Assembly: GCA_963790575.1 (NCBI GenBank)
Contig: CAWBPD010000019.1
Coordinates: 1-64,000 of the forward strand
DNA from: CAVTSA01 sp963790575
Lineage (GTDB): Bacteria; Chloroflexota; Dormibacteria; Dormibacterales; Dormibacteraceae
DNA: 64,000 nucleotides
Direction: 5' to 3'
Shown: positions 15,468 to 23,471 of the stretch, piece by piece
Layout of the letters: the number at the start of each line of letters is the position of its first letter
Position numbering within the stretch: the stretch's first letter is position 1
Made by a program: the position numbers and the translations under genes
The notes under the pieces: generated by a model
The model's input: only the letters and a program-made list of their open reading frames with translations
What the model was told of the DNA's origin: nothing
The model's database searches: none

Positions 15468-16109
15468 TCAGGACCCCATAGCTTCGTTCAGGGCGTCGCT
15501 GATGTCCACGAACGCATTGTCAAGTCGCACGCGGCGTGTCCGACTCGCCTCGTGGTTGGTCTCTGCGGAGACGAAGCTGAGCAGGTCCTTGAGCTCTGCC
15601 TCGTCGCCCGGCAGTCTCAGGCCCTCGCCCGTGTCCCAGATTCCGTAGACCAAGCGCTCCAGGTCCCGATCGCGCAGCAGAAGGTCACGCAACGCGGCAG
15701 CGGTCTCGTCGGAGACCTCGATCTCCAAGGACCCATCGGCGTTCTCGAGGTTCGTCGAGTGGCTCAGGTCCAGGAGCGAGCCCTGCCAACCGCTGATCAC
15801 GCCCTGGTCGCCGCATGAAGGACACCACCACTCGATGGGTTCTTAGGGCCCGGGACGGCGGACGGTGATGCGGTCGCCACAGGGTCGGTGTTGTGGTCGT
15901 CGGCGGCACGGGATCGCCGTCACCCAGGGAATCTCTCCCGGTCCGGAAGTAGCGGCGCGGACGATCGACGCAAGGTGCTCGGTCAGCCGCCGCGCCGGGC
16001 CCGGAGCGTCACCCGGGACGGAGGGAAGATCGCGAAGGTTGGTGACCCACACTCGGTCACCATACTCGGCAACAGCGGGCTCGTTGCCTACGCCGGTCAA
16101 ACGGTTCAT
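15468..16109 (-). pseudogene. Conserved two-part protein broken by an in-frame TAA
   Basis: Two frames in the same register, separated only by TAA at 15845-15843, join into one protein: MNRLTGVGNEPAVAEYGDRV ... WVTAIPCRRRPQHRPCGDRI, then after the stop EPIEWWCPSCGDQGVISGW and an acidic tail ending ISDALNEAMGS. The PCRRRPxxRPC segment and the WWCPSCGDxGVISGW zinc-ribbon-like segment belong together in a conserved family of unknown function, so the stop is most simply a nonsense mutation (GAA or CAA to TAA). The ATG at 16109 is preferred; the frame is open to 16193. About 213 codons in all. Confidence 0.6.
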
Positions 16110-16322
16110 TGCGAGCGGCGTGACACTCCCTACCGACCCATTCCGCTGACGCACGGCTTGCCGACGGTCCCCACCGAGCTCGGTCGAGGGCAAGCCCTGG
16201 CTATCCCCGCTTCCTGCCTGAACCCGCGACCATTCACCGGGCGGACACTCATGGAGTGCAATAGCTGCTGCGGAGAGCCAGGCAGCGCACGACTCACCTG
16301 TAGCGGCGCAGGTTCGAGCAGC

Positions 16323-16538
16323 TCAATCCCTCGAGAGCCGTCCAGGCTCCTTCGCATACAGGGAGACGAACCCGCAGCGCTCGCAGATCAGGGCCGATAC
16401 CTCGATCGCCGGTCCGATCAGACCAGGGAGCCGGGTTCCCGGTCGCACGAAGCGGATCGTGTTGACTCCTTCGGCCGTGACCCTCGCTCCACCGCACTCG
16501 GGGCAGGGCGTTGGCTCTGGTAGCGGCATGGGCGCCAT
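16323..16538 (-). CDS. Small zinc-ribbon protein
   Basis: 71 residues starting at ATG 16538, which follows a strong GGGAGG Shine-Dalgarno. Two CxxCG knuckles, PCPECGGARVTAEGV near the N-terminus and ICERCGFVSLYAKEP near the C-terminus, should form a single zinc ribbon. Such small proteins often bind nucleic acid or act as adaptors. No partner gene is apparent; it is divergent from a gene split by an insertion sequence. Confidence 0.65.
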   Translation of the reverse strand: MAPMPLPEPTPCPECGGARVTAEGVNTIRFVRPGTRLPGLIGPAIEVSALICERCGFVSLYAKEPGRLSRD

Positions 16539-16607
16539 CGTAACCTCCCGGACGGGACACTGGCGTGGAAGTGGACCGCGGGCCCGGTTATCCGCTACGG
16601 CGTTATC

Positions 16608-16818
16608 GTGAACCTGAGGGACATAGGCCGGGCAGTTGAGGAGCAACTCCGCGAGGCGGAGGGCGCCACTGTTACCGAGGGGAGGGAACTGGCCCGGCGG
16701 CGCCGAATCCTACGTCGGCGGCGGGGTGCAATCCGGGCCCGCCGCCGGGCGTTCGAGCAGTGTCATCAGGCATGGGTCCGGATCGAAGGTCGCGAGAGGC
16801 AGACGGACGGATCGGCCT
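16608..16818 (+). pseudogene. Gene interrupted by the IS1595-type element (5' part)
   Basis: A GTG-started frame, NLRDIGRAVEEQLREAEGA then an Arg-rich helical stretch (ELARRRRILRRRRGAIRARR), runs into the insertion sequence. Removing the element and one copy of its 8-base target duplication rejoins the frame to 17884-17945, adding CESAPTPLRGSGSEGDNAAA and a TGA, for a 90-residue protein. Strongly basic, possibly nucleic-acid binding; family unknown. Restoration of the frame across the insertion supports it as a real ancestral gene. Confidence 0.5.
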
Positions 16819-17875
16819 ATGGGGTATCTGCTTGAATGCAGTAGCCCCAGTATCTTGTGCTCGTGGCAGATGAAGATCACCCTCAAGCCGGTCGCGACTA
16901 CCCCGGAGGCTGGCAGGCATTCGAGCGATGGTTTCCGGACGAGGGCAGTTGCGTCGAGTTCCTGGCCCGTGTGCGGTGGAAGGCTGGCTTCGTGTGTCCG
17001 GCATGTGGGCACGGGGACGCCTGGAAAGTGGCCGGGCCCCGATGGATGTGCCGGCGCTGTGGGCGCAAGACGTCGGCAACCGCGGGCACGATCTTCCACC
17101 GTTCGCACCTGCCGCTCCCGACCTGGTTCGCGGCTATGTGGTTCATCTGCGCCCAGAAGAACGGCGTCTCGGCCCTGGGTCTGCAGCGCGTCCTCGGGTT
17201 CGGCTCGTACCAGACCGCCTGGGCCTGGATGCACAAACTGCGCCGCGCCATGGTGCGTCCGGACCGCGAGAAGCTCGGAGGTCCAGGCCGAGTGGTCGAG
17301 ATGGACTGCACCTTCATCGGTGGCCGGACGCCCGGAATGAATACGCCGCGGTACTACAACAAGGCCGAGGTCGTGATCGCGGTCGAGCATGCCGCGGCTC
17401 AGATGCGAGGGCTGGGTCGCATTCGGATGTCGGTCATCGACCGGACGCGTCGAAAGCTTGACCTGGTGAGCTTCGCGAAAACGAACGTGGCCCCGGGATC
17501 GATCCTGCAGACGGATGGCGACCCCCTTTACCAGGACTTCGGCGAGAAGGTCGGAGTGACCGTCGATCAGCGGACCATCGAGCACTCCGGCTCGTTGGCG
17601 CACGAACTGCTGCCGGGTGTCCACCGAGTCGCGTCGCTGCTCAAACGCTGGCTCGCCGGAACCATCCAGAACGGCCTGGATGCCCGTCAGCTCGGGTACT
17701 ACCTCGACGAGTACACGTTCCGCTTCAACCGTCGAGCCTCCAAGGCTCGCGGGCTGCTCTGGTACCGGCTCGTGGAGCAGGCCGTTGCCACCGATCCTCA
17801 TCCGTACTACGAGTTCATCGCGCCCCGGAGCGATTACTAGATCTTGGGGGCGCTGCACTCAAATGGATACCCCAT
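16819..17875 (+). mobile_element. Complete IS1595-type insertion sequence
   Basis: 1057 bases bounded by imperfect terminal inverted repeats of about 35 bases (left ATGGGGTATCTGCTTGAATG, right end its inverse ending GATACCCCAT). The 8-base target ATCGGCCT is duplicated exactly on both sides (16811-16818 and 17876-17883), the length known for the IS1595 family. One transposase gene fills it. Ends and reading frame are intact, so it is a recent, possibly active insertion. Confidence 0.9.
16857..17840 (+). CDS. IS1595-family transposase
   Basis: 327 residues. N-terminal zinc ribbon (FVCPACGHGDAWKV and MCRRCGRKTSATAG), then the transposase core of the ISXO2/IS1595 type: VEMDCTFIGGR (first Asp), SILQTDGDPLYQDFG (second acidic site), and HRVASLLKRWLAGTIQNGL with YYLDEYTFRFNRRASKARGL near the end. 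Catalyses cut-and-paste transposition at the TIRs. GTG start at 16857; GTG 16863 is an alternative. No accessory genes. Confidence 0.92.
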   Translation: MLVADEDHPQAGRDYPGGWQAFERWFPDEGSCVEFLARVRWKAGFVCPACGHGDAWKVAGPRWMCRRCGRKTSATAGTIFHRSHLPLPTWFAAMWFICAQKNGVSALGLQRVLGFGSYQTAWAWMHKLRRAMVRPDREKLGGPGRVVEMDCTFIGGRTPGMNTPRYYNKAEVVIAVEHAAAQMRGLGRIRMSVIDRTRRKLDLVSFAKTNVAPGSILQTDGDPLYQDFGEKVGVTVDQRTIEHSGSLAHELLPGVHRVASLLKRWLAGTIQNGLDARQLGYYLDEYTFRFNRRASKARGLLWYRLVEQAVATDPHPYYEFIAPRSDY

Positions 17876-17945
17876 ATCGGCCTGCGAGTCGGCGCCCACT
17901 CCACTCAGAGGGTCAGGTTCAGAGGGTGACAATGCGGCTGCCTGA
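17876..17945 (+). pseudogene. Gene interrupted by the IS1595-type element (3' part)
   Basis: Right-hand target duplication followed by the 3' end of the gene begun at 16608. Read in the rejoined frame it gives CESAPTPLRGSGSEGDNAAA and stops at TGA 17943-17945. Confidence 0.4.
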
Positions 17946-18043
17946 GGTGACTGAAATGGCTCTTGAGACTGCGATTGAACCTGTGCGCGACCCCGCGGAC
18001 GTCCGCGCGCCATCACGCTTGAGGTGGAGGCAGACCTCATGCG

Positions 18044-18229
18044 AGCAACATCTATCTGCACGCCGACATGGCGCTCAAGGAACGCGCCCTGGCACGGACC
18101 GCTCCCCTGAAGTCCCGCACGGCCCGACATCGCCCGACTGACGAAGTGCTCGCCTTCCTGGAGGGCCTGCAATTATGTTGCCAAGCTGCGAGCGCCCTCC
18201 GCCTCGCCCCGGGCTTCAACGCAACATAA
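18044..18229 (+). pseudogene. Tyrosine recombinase, C-terminal relic
   Basis: The frame NIYLHADMALKERALARTAP then TDEVLAFLEGL matches the extreme C-terminus of tyrosine recombinases of the type found in recombinase-carrying transposable elements: it begins at the region of the catalytic Tyr (N-I-Y) and runs to the end. No upstream catalytic domain precedes it in any frame, so only the last 60 codons remain. An inverted repeat (ATTATGTTGC/GCAACATAAT) overlaps its 3' end, and a 32-base palindrome follows. Confidence 0.6.
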
Positions 18230-18246
18230 TCACGTGCGCGACATAA

Positions 18247-18278
18247 GCGGCGCTATGTCGAATTCGACATAGCGCCGC
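18247..18278. repeat. 32-base perfect palindrome
   Basis: Arms of 14 bases (GCGGCGCTATGTCG and its complement) around AATT. It lies just 3' of the tyrosine-recombinase relic and exactly 5' of the broken ATPase gene, where the terminus of a recombinase element would be expected. A similar but shorter palindrome is at 23353-23376. Confidence 0.8.
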
Positions 18279-18349
18279 CCTCGACCAACGCATTGCCACC
18301 CGCTTCCACATCCCGCCCCATGGATCTCGGTGACGCCACCGCCTACTAG
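18279..18349 (+). pseudogene. ExeA-like AAA ATPase relic, 5' fragment
   Basis: ALDQRIATRFHIPP and, after a one-base shift, MDLGDATAY match the C-terminal third of ExeA/TniB-type transposition helper ATPases. The fragment is cut on the left by the palindrome and on the right by the IS1380-type element; the rest resumes at 20040. Confidence 0.5.
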
Positions 18350-20039
18350 CCCAGATATTTCATGTGGGGCGTTGAGAAGGGCGGCGTAGGGGAACGAAAG
18401 GTGCCAGCCCGAACTGGGAGAATGCGGTTGTCCAAGACCCATTCGTCCAGCCGAGGAGGCACCTTCCAGGTGAAGCGTAGCAGCACTCGTCGCCCTTTCT
18501 TCGCAGTCAGCGCCGACGGCTCCGGGCTCGTCAATCACGCGGGCGCCGCCGCACTCCGCGAAATGGCCGATCGACTCGGCTACACGCAGGCCCTCTGCCA
18601 CGGTCTTGACCCGCGCCATTCGCCTCGCGCCGTCCATCACCCTGGCCTCGTCCTCACCGATCTCGTCGTCAGCATCGCCGACGGCGGCGACTGCCTGAGC
18701 GATATCTCCACGCTCCGCGATCAGCCCGACCTCTTCGGCCACGTCGCCTCCGTCCCGACCGCCTGGCGCGTCATCGAGCGCCTTCATGAAGCCGACCTGG
18801 AGCGCCTGCGCGAGGCGCGAGGGCAGATGCGCCGGCGAGCCTGGCAGAGCGCCGGCACCCCCGAGTTGCTGGTCCTCGACATCGACGCCACCCTGATCAC
18901 CGCGCACTCCGACAAGGAGCGTGCCTCGGGCAACTACAAGCACGGCTTCGGCTTCCACCCCCTGGCCGGCTTCCTGGAGGCCACCGGCGAGGCGATGGCC
19001 GCCGTCCTGCGCCCGGGCAGCGCCGGCTCCAACACCGTCACCGATCACCTCGAGGTCTTCGAGCTGGCCTGCCGGCAGCTCCCGGAGTGGGTGCGCGACG
19101 CCCCCCTGCTGGTGCGCTGCGACAGCGCCGGCGCCACCCACAAATTCCTGGAAGGCGTGCGCGCTCGCGAGCACACCAAGTTCTCGGTCGGCTTCGATCT
19201 CCGCGAGGAGGTCAGGGAGGCCATCCTCTGTGTTCCCGAGGAGAGCTGGACCCCGGCCATCCGCCAGGACGCCGAGGAGCGCGAGGGGGCGGACGTCTGC
19301 GAGCTCGTCGACCTCGATCTCTCCGCCTGGCCCTCAGGCACCCGCGCCATCTGCCGCCGTGAGCGTCCCCACCCCGGTGCCCAGCTCTCCTTCACCGACC
19401 ACCAGGGCTGGCGCTTCCAGGTCTTCATCACCGACCAGGAGGACGCTGACCTCGCCCTTCTGGAGGCGCGCCATCGTGCCCGCGCCCGCTGCGAGGACCA
19501 GATCCGCTGTGCCAAGGAGACCGGACTCCGCGCCTTTCCCTTCCGTGATTTCCTACCCAACCAGATCTGGCTGGAACTGGTTCTCGCCGCTCATGACCTG
19601 CTCTGCCACTTCCGCCGCATCGCTCTCAGCGGCCTGGCGCGGCTCTGGGAGCCGGGCACGCTGCACTACCGTCTCCTGCACACCGCAGGGCGCCTGGTCC
19701 ATGGCGGCCGCCGCCTCCTCCTGCGCCTGCAGTCCAACTGGCGCTGGAGCGAGTTGCTGGCCACCGCCTTCACCCGCATCCGACAGATCCCGGAGACCTG
19801 ATCCCGGCCCACCACCACCCGGCCGCCTCGACCGATCACCGCAGGGGGCGAGGTCGGCACGCCTCTCGAGCTCGCGCGCGCCCATGTCCGGGCCCCCGCC
19901 GGCATCCGCTCCGGACTCTCGACCCTGGCGAAACCCACGAACCCAACGCGACGAACCCATCAGTCGGGCGCGAATGTCAACCTCAGCCCTCTCCGTCCTT
20001 GACTGCGCACCCTCCGGAAACCTTCATGAAAAATCTGGG
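18350..20039 (+). mobile_element. Complete IS1380-type insertion sequence
   Basis: 1690 bases with 15-base terminal inverted repeats differing at one position (left CCCAGATATTTCATG, right CATGAAAAATCTGGG) and a 4-base CTAG target duplication on each side (18346-18349, 20040-20043). Size, TIR and 4-base duplication fit the IS1380 family. It disrupted an ATPase gene that was already decayed. The single transposase gene is intact. Confidence 0.88.
18422..19801 (+). CDS. IS1380-family transposase
   Basis: 459 residues from ATG 18422 (an in-frame ATG at 18362 lies next to the inverted repeat). IS1380 hallmarks: LVSIADGGDCLSDISTLRDQ in the N-terminal domain, catalytic Asp in LLVLDIDATLITAHSDKE, second Asp in LLVRCDSAGATHKF, and the Glu region ARCEDQIRCAKETG followed by FLPNQIWLELVLAAHDLLCH. 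Length is normal for the family. It moves the element by cut-and-paste transposition. Confidence 0.93.
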   Translation: MRLSKTHSSSRGGTFQVKRSSTRRPFFAVSADGSGLVNHAGAAALREMADRLGYTQALCHGLDPRHSPRAVHHPGLVLTDLVVSIADGGDCLSDISTLRDQPDLFGHVASVPTAWRVIERLHEADLERLREARGQMRRRAWQSAGTPELLVLDIDATLITAHSDKERASGNYKHGFGFHPLAGFLEATGEAMAAVLRPGSAGSNTVTDHLEVFELACRQLPEWVRDAPLLVRCDSAGATHKFLEGVRAREHTKFSVGFDLREEVREAILCVPEESWTPAIRQDAEEREGADVCELVDLDLSAWPSGTRAICRRERPHPGAQLSFTDHQGWRFQVFITDQEDADLALLEARHRARARCEDQIRCAKETGLRAFPFRDFLPNQIWLELVLAAHDLLCHFRRIALSGLARLWEPGTLHYRLLHTAGRLVHGGRRLLLRLQSNWRWSELLATAFTRIRQIPET

Positions 20040-20249
20040 CTAGCGACACTCCACCTGGCCCTCTGCGGCCGCTCCGACCAGCTCTTCGCCGACGACGCCA
20101 TCGTCCACCTCCACCGCCTCACCCACGGCGTCCCACGCGCAGTCAACAACGCCCCCACCGCCGCCCTCATCGCCGCTGCCGCCGACGGCAAGGAGATCGT
20201 CGATGACGCCTGCGCCAAGAAGGCGGTCGCGGAGCTGACCCGAGAATGA
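20040..20249 (+). pseudogene. ExeA-like AAA ATPase relic, 3' fragment
   Basis: ATLHLALCGRSDQLFADDAI then HGVPRAVNNAPTAALIAAAA and KKAVAELTRE match the C-terminal lid domain of ExeA/TniB-type ATPases that assist DDE transposases. It follows the IS1380-type element. Even after removing the insertion the junction has an extra shift, so the gene was already broken. Its stop overlaps the next frame as ATGA, suggesting an ancestral operon. Confidence 0.65.
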
Positions 20250-20501
20250 TCGTCTCCGAGCTCCCCTGCGGGGAGCAGCCTTGTCCCCTCTGCGGCCGTC
20301 GGCTACGGCTCACCGCACACGACTTCACGTGTTCCTGCTACGACCCCACGGACCTGGGTCGCAGTCGGCTGGATCTGTCAGGACTGCGACCACGTGGTCG
20401 AGCTGGTCGGGCTCTACACGTGTTGGGAGAGCGCACTCGATGCACTGCACCGAGAACTCGACCGCCGCGCTCGTCGCCAAGTGCGGTCACGCTCCACTTG
20501 A
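20246..20501 (+). pseudogene. Small Cys-rich protein, frameshifted
   Basis: Starts at the ATG overlapping the ATPase stop: MIVSELPCGEQPCPLCGRRL in one frame, then after about 20330 the coding character moves by one base: TWVAVGWICQDCDHVVELVG, LYTCWESALDALHRELDRR, stop at 20501. CPLC and CQDC would form a zinc ribbon in an 84-residue protein. The pairing with an ExeA-like ATPase suggests an accessory gene of a transposon. Broken or mis-sequenced. Confidence 0.5.
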
Positions 20502-20845
20502 GGGCTTCTCCCGCTCATCACCATTCAGAGGCGCGCCGAATCTTCGCCACCGATTCCCGCCGCTACAACCCCAAATAGCTCCGCCTTCAAGACTAGCGAC
20601 GCATCATGCTTGCCCGGCGTGCAATCTGTGTCGAGCAGCACAAAGTCTCTCCCCTACGCGACTCCGGCTCGGACGCTCAACATCCGGTCAAGGGCATTCG
20701 CGTCGCCCATTCAACGACGCAACGGTCGGGAAGTCAGCCTACGTAACGCACGTCCTGAAACCGCTAGTTCGCCGTTACGGCCATGGGACCCCGACATTAG
20801 TCTGGCGTCACCGCCCATTTAGCGCGTCCTAATCTTGCGGTTAGC
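20502..20845. other. Gene-free stretch before the cytochrome b operon
   Basis: About 340 bases with no convincing reading frame, GC content lower than average, probably residual mobile DNA plus the leader of the cytochrome operon. Confidence 0.35.
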
Positions 20846-20878
20846 TTGCGCTTCACGCACAGTTTAGCTAGGTATATT
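20846..20878 (+). promoter_or_regulatory. Candidate promoter of the cytochrome b operon
   Basis: An AT-rich island with TATATT (20873-20878) and possible -35 boxes TTGCGC (20846) or CTTCAC (20851) 111 bases before the first small gene. Spacing to either -35 is not ideal (21 and 16 bases), so only the -10 is credible. Confidence 0.3.
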
Positions 20879-20988
20879 ACGCACAAGGTCGATTCCGGTT
20901 GCGACAGCCGGTTGACGGCATGGGTTTAGTGGCGTAGGTTGCGCGCCATCGGTATTCGTCTCAACCCAAGGCCAGGGAATTGGACGCC

Positions 20989-21123
20989 ATGGATCAACCC
21001 GCGACATACATTCACGATGGCTTCATCATTATCTCGGTACCCAACTTGGTGGTGATCGGCTGCATGATCGCGCTCTTCGTGATAGCGCTGCTGGCACCGT
21101 TTCATGTTCGCCGCCGGCGGTAA
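20989..21123 (+). CDS. Small single-pass membrane protein of cytochrome b operon
   Basis: 44 residues: MDQPATYIHDGFIIISVPN, one long hydrophobic helix (LVVIGCMIALFVIALLAPF) and a basic end HVRRRR, so the C-terminus should be cytoplasmic. It lies 15 bases before the cytochrome b gene, with an AGGGAA ribosome site. Very small hydrophobic subunits are normal companions of quinol-cytochrome complexes (compare PetG/PetL-type peptides), and position suggests such a role here; no sequence match is claimed. Confidence 0.6.
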   Translation: MDQPATYIHDGFIIISVPNLVVIGCMIALFVIALLAPFHVRRRR

Positions 21124-21138
21124 TCGGCGGTCGCGCGC

Positions 21139-21765
21139 ATGAGCGACCGCGAATCGAAGGAACCCGCCGGCAACTGGACGGGGGCCGTGCGGCGCTTCGC
21201 CAGCCGCGTTCTTCCCTACGACAGTCTCCTGCCCGATCGTCAGCCGGCCTACGTCGCCTCCTGGGTCTACATCTTCGGCGTCCTCACGATCGCGGCGCTG
21301 GTGTGGGTCATCCTCAGCGGAGCCCTGCTCGCTTTCTTCGGCCCGCAGTGGTGGCACGACACAGGTGTCGGCCGGTTCTTCAACAGCGTCCACTTCTGGA
21401 GCGTGCAGCTCTTCTTCGGGTTCATGGTGGTGCACCTCTGGGCCCAGTACTGGGCCGCCAGCTGGCGCAAGGGTCGTCAGCCCACATGGATCGTTGGCGT
21501 CGTCATCTTTCTCATCAGCATCGTGGCCGCGTTCACCGGCTACCTGTCGCAACAGAACCTTGATTCGCAATGGATCGCGGTCAGTGCCAAGGACGGGGTC
21601 AACTCCAGCGGGGCCGGAGGGTTCTTCAACGTACTGAACTTCGGCCAGATGTACGGACTCCACGTGATGCTGATGCCGGTGGCGATCCTGATCCTGGTCG
21701 TCGTCCACATCGTGTTGGTACGAGTGCGGGGGGTGGTGCCGCCGATCGAGAGGCCGGCACGATGA
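21139..21765 (+). CDS. Cytochrome b, N-terminal (b6-type) four-helix subunit
   Basis: 208 residues with four hydrophobic helices. The two bis-His haem pairs are complete: His85-x13-His99 (SVHFWSVQLFFGFMVVHLW) and His175-x14-His190 (YGLHVMLMPVAILILVVVH), so it binds haems bL and bH and passes quinol electrons across the membrane. It lacks the following helices carried by full-length cytochrome b, so it is of the split b6 type. The stop overlaps the start of the next gene (ATGA). No Rieske or cytochrome c gene is seen in the window. Confidence 0.88.
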   Translation: MSDRESKEPAGNWTGAVRRFASRVLPYDSLLPDRQPAYVASWVYIFGVLTIAALVWVILSGALLAFFGPQWWHDTGVGRFFNSVHFWSVQLFFGFMVVHLWAQYWAASWRKGRQPTWIVGVVIFLISIVAAFTGYLSQQNLDSQWIAVSAKDGVNSSGAGGFFNVLNFGQMYGLHVMLMPVAILILVVVHIVLVRVRGVVPPIERPAR

Positions 21766-22751
21766 GCAACCCGACCCCTGCCGCCGGTCGCGATGGCGCC
21801 GTGTCCTACGACCTGCTCAAGGAACTCAGTCTTGCGCTGGCGGGAACGCTGGTGGTGGTGCTCATCCTCGCCGCCGTCCTCAGCTCACCCGACGTCCCAG
21901 CGGAGACGATCCAGAGTTGGGCCCGAAGTGATCCCGGCGATTTCACGACCACCGCCGCGCAGGAACTGCAGGGCACGACCATAAGCGCCCAGTACGGCCC
22001 GCCCTACAACGATGGGACCGGGTCGGTCCAGAGCCTGGGATTCTTCTCCCCCCAGACCTGGTTCGGGGTACGCATACCCGTGGATTCGGCTCAGGATTTC
22101 GTCCTCAAACCCCTCTCCATCGCTTCGGGGAGCAATCTGGCACTCGCGTCCGCACTGCAGACCTATCAGGCGGCCGCGGCTGACCAGCAGCAGAATTGGG
22201 TGAGCGCATACGTTAAAGCTCTGGGGAGCGCCACCGTTCAAAACGGCTCTGTGGTCGTCAAGGCGGGGAACTACGGCCCAGTTTCGTTCATGCTCAGAAG
22301 TCTGCTGGCGCTGGCGCAGGCAGGAGCGGTCGACGGCTATCTCTTGAGCAGCGGGCATTTCTACCAGACGGATTACACGCTGCCACTCCTTTTCATGGGA
22401 GATGGAGGGTATCTCGCATCGCTGGCAGAGAGCCAGCACCTGTCAGGTGATCAGTGGGGCATGATGAACGAGACCGGGACATATCCCGGTCAGAGCTGGC
22501 TCTGGCTGTACACCATGTGGTATCAGATCCCGCCTTATAACACTTCGGCTAATGCCGACCTGCTGGTCATTCTTACCATGCTTGTGCTGAGCCTGGCTTT
22601 GGTCGCGGTGCCGTTCCTGCCGGTTCTGCGGGACATCCCACGCTGGGTCCCGGTGTATCGCCTTATCTGGCGATCGTACTACCGGACCCCGCCGGCGCCG
22701 CCTGCTGACCATGAGCCGGGGCACCGTCCTCCTGCTGAGGTCGGCAAATAG
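21762..22751 (+). CDS. Large partner subunit of the cytochrome b
   Basis: 329 residues, co-translated with cytochrome b by ATGA overlap. One N-terminal helix (LALAGTLVVVLILAAVLSS), then about 230 residues that should lie outside the cytoplasm (ETIQSWARSDPGDFTTTAAQ, LASALQTYQAAAADQQQNWV), then a region QSWLWLYTMWYQIPPYNTSA and one or two C-terminal helices (LLVILTMLVLSLALVAVPFL). Position corresponds to subunit IV, but the Qo-site PEWY motif is not present. The external domain has no haem or FeS motif I can see. Function inferred from the operon only. Confidence 0.7.
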   Translation: MSNPTPAAGRDGAVSYDLLKELSLALAGTLVVVLILAAVLSSPDVPAETIQSWARSDPGDFTTTAAQELQGTTISAQYGPPYNDGTGSVQSLGFFSPQTWFGVRIPVDSAQDFVLKPLSIASGSNLALASALQTYQAAAADQQQNWVSAYVKALGSATVQNGSVVVKAGNYGPVSFMLRSLLALAQAGAVDGYLLSSGHFYQTDYTLPLLFMGDGGYLASLAESQHLSGDQWGMMNETGTYPGQSWLWLYTMWYQIPPYNTSANADLLVILTMLVLSLALVAVPFLPVLRDIPRWVPVYRLIWRSYYRTPPAPPADHEPGHRPPAEVGK

Positions 22752-22849
22752 ACAGACGCTGGTCGAGCTTTAGGGGCGCTTCACATTTGAGTGGGGAGCG
22801 TCGGTCTGATGGCTGGCGGACGCGGACGATGTGGCCACTCAACACCGCC

Positions 22850-23239
22850 CGCGAAGAGGAGCACCCGGAGGCGGTAGTTCCCAACTCGACGACCTGGCGG
22901 GTCACCTCTCTTCCCGCTCGCGCGGTCATCAGCAGTCGTGGTCGTGCCGCTTCGGACTCCTCGGTCCAGGTCCGGTTCCCGCACCACGGCTCGCGGCAGC
23001 GCCAACGTGGTTTCCGCCAGACCAGCCGTACCGGACGCCCGAAGCAGGGCTGATCCCGCAGCTGGATGGACATCCGATCCCTGGGCTTCTGCCCGGCTGC
23101 CGCAGCCGTGGCAGAACACCACGTCACCAGCCAGCCTCTCCACCACTACGCTCAGTTCTGCCGGCTCCTCATACACGGCGAGCACACGGAACCCGTCGAG
23201 ACCGAGCAGCGCTTCCGCGAGTCCGATATCGTCAGGCAT
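22850..23239 (-). pseudogene. ISL3-type transposase, N-terminal relic
   Basis: IGLAEALLGLDGFRVLAVYE and VFCHGCGSRAEAQG in one frame, continuing after a one-base shift near 23085 as MSIQLRDQPCFGRPVRLVWR, KPRWRCREPWCGNRTWTEES and LLMTARAGREVTRQV, reconstruct the N-terminal zinc-finger part of an ISL3-family transposase. The DDE domain is absent. A sequence at about 22771-22793 (GGGGCGCTTCACATTTGAG) may be a remaining inverted repeat of the element, but I found no partner. Confidence 0.65.
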
Positions 23240-23352
23240 CGTCGGGGGTTCCCATCACCTGGGCTTGCACACACCGATGATGGCGGCCCCCCGACCCTTC
23301 GCCCTTCTACGTCCGCCCTACGCCGCTACTCCCCACTTCATTGCGAAGCGCC

Positions 23353-23376
23353 GGTTATGCCGACTTCGGCATAACC
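23353..23376. repeat. 24-base palindrome
   Basis: GGTTATGCCG-ACTT-CGGCATAACC, 10-base perfect arms. It shares the TATGnCGA...TCGnCATA layout with the palindrome at 18247-18278 and lies between the ISL3 relic and the ketopantoate-reductase-like gene. Confidence 0.75.
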
Positions 23377-23471
23377 ACCTATTTGAGACTCTGAACTCAG
23401 ACCGACTGCGATCGGCGTCCAGCCATCCGGCCGTGTTCGCGGACGATTGGGCTTGCGGTTCTCGTGGCAGC

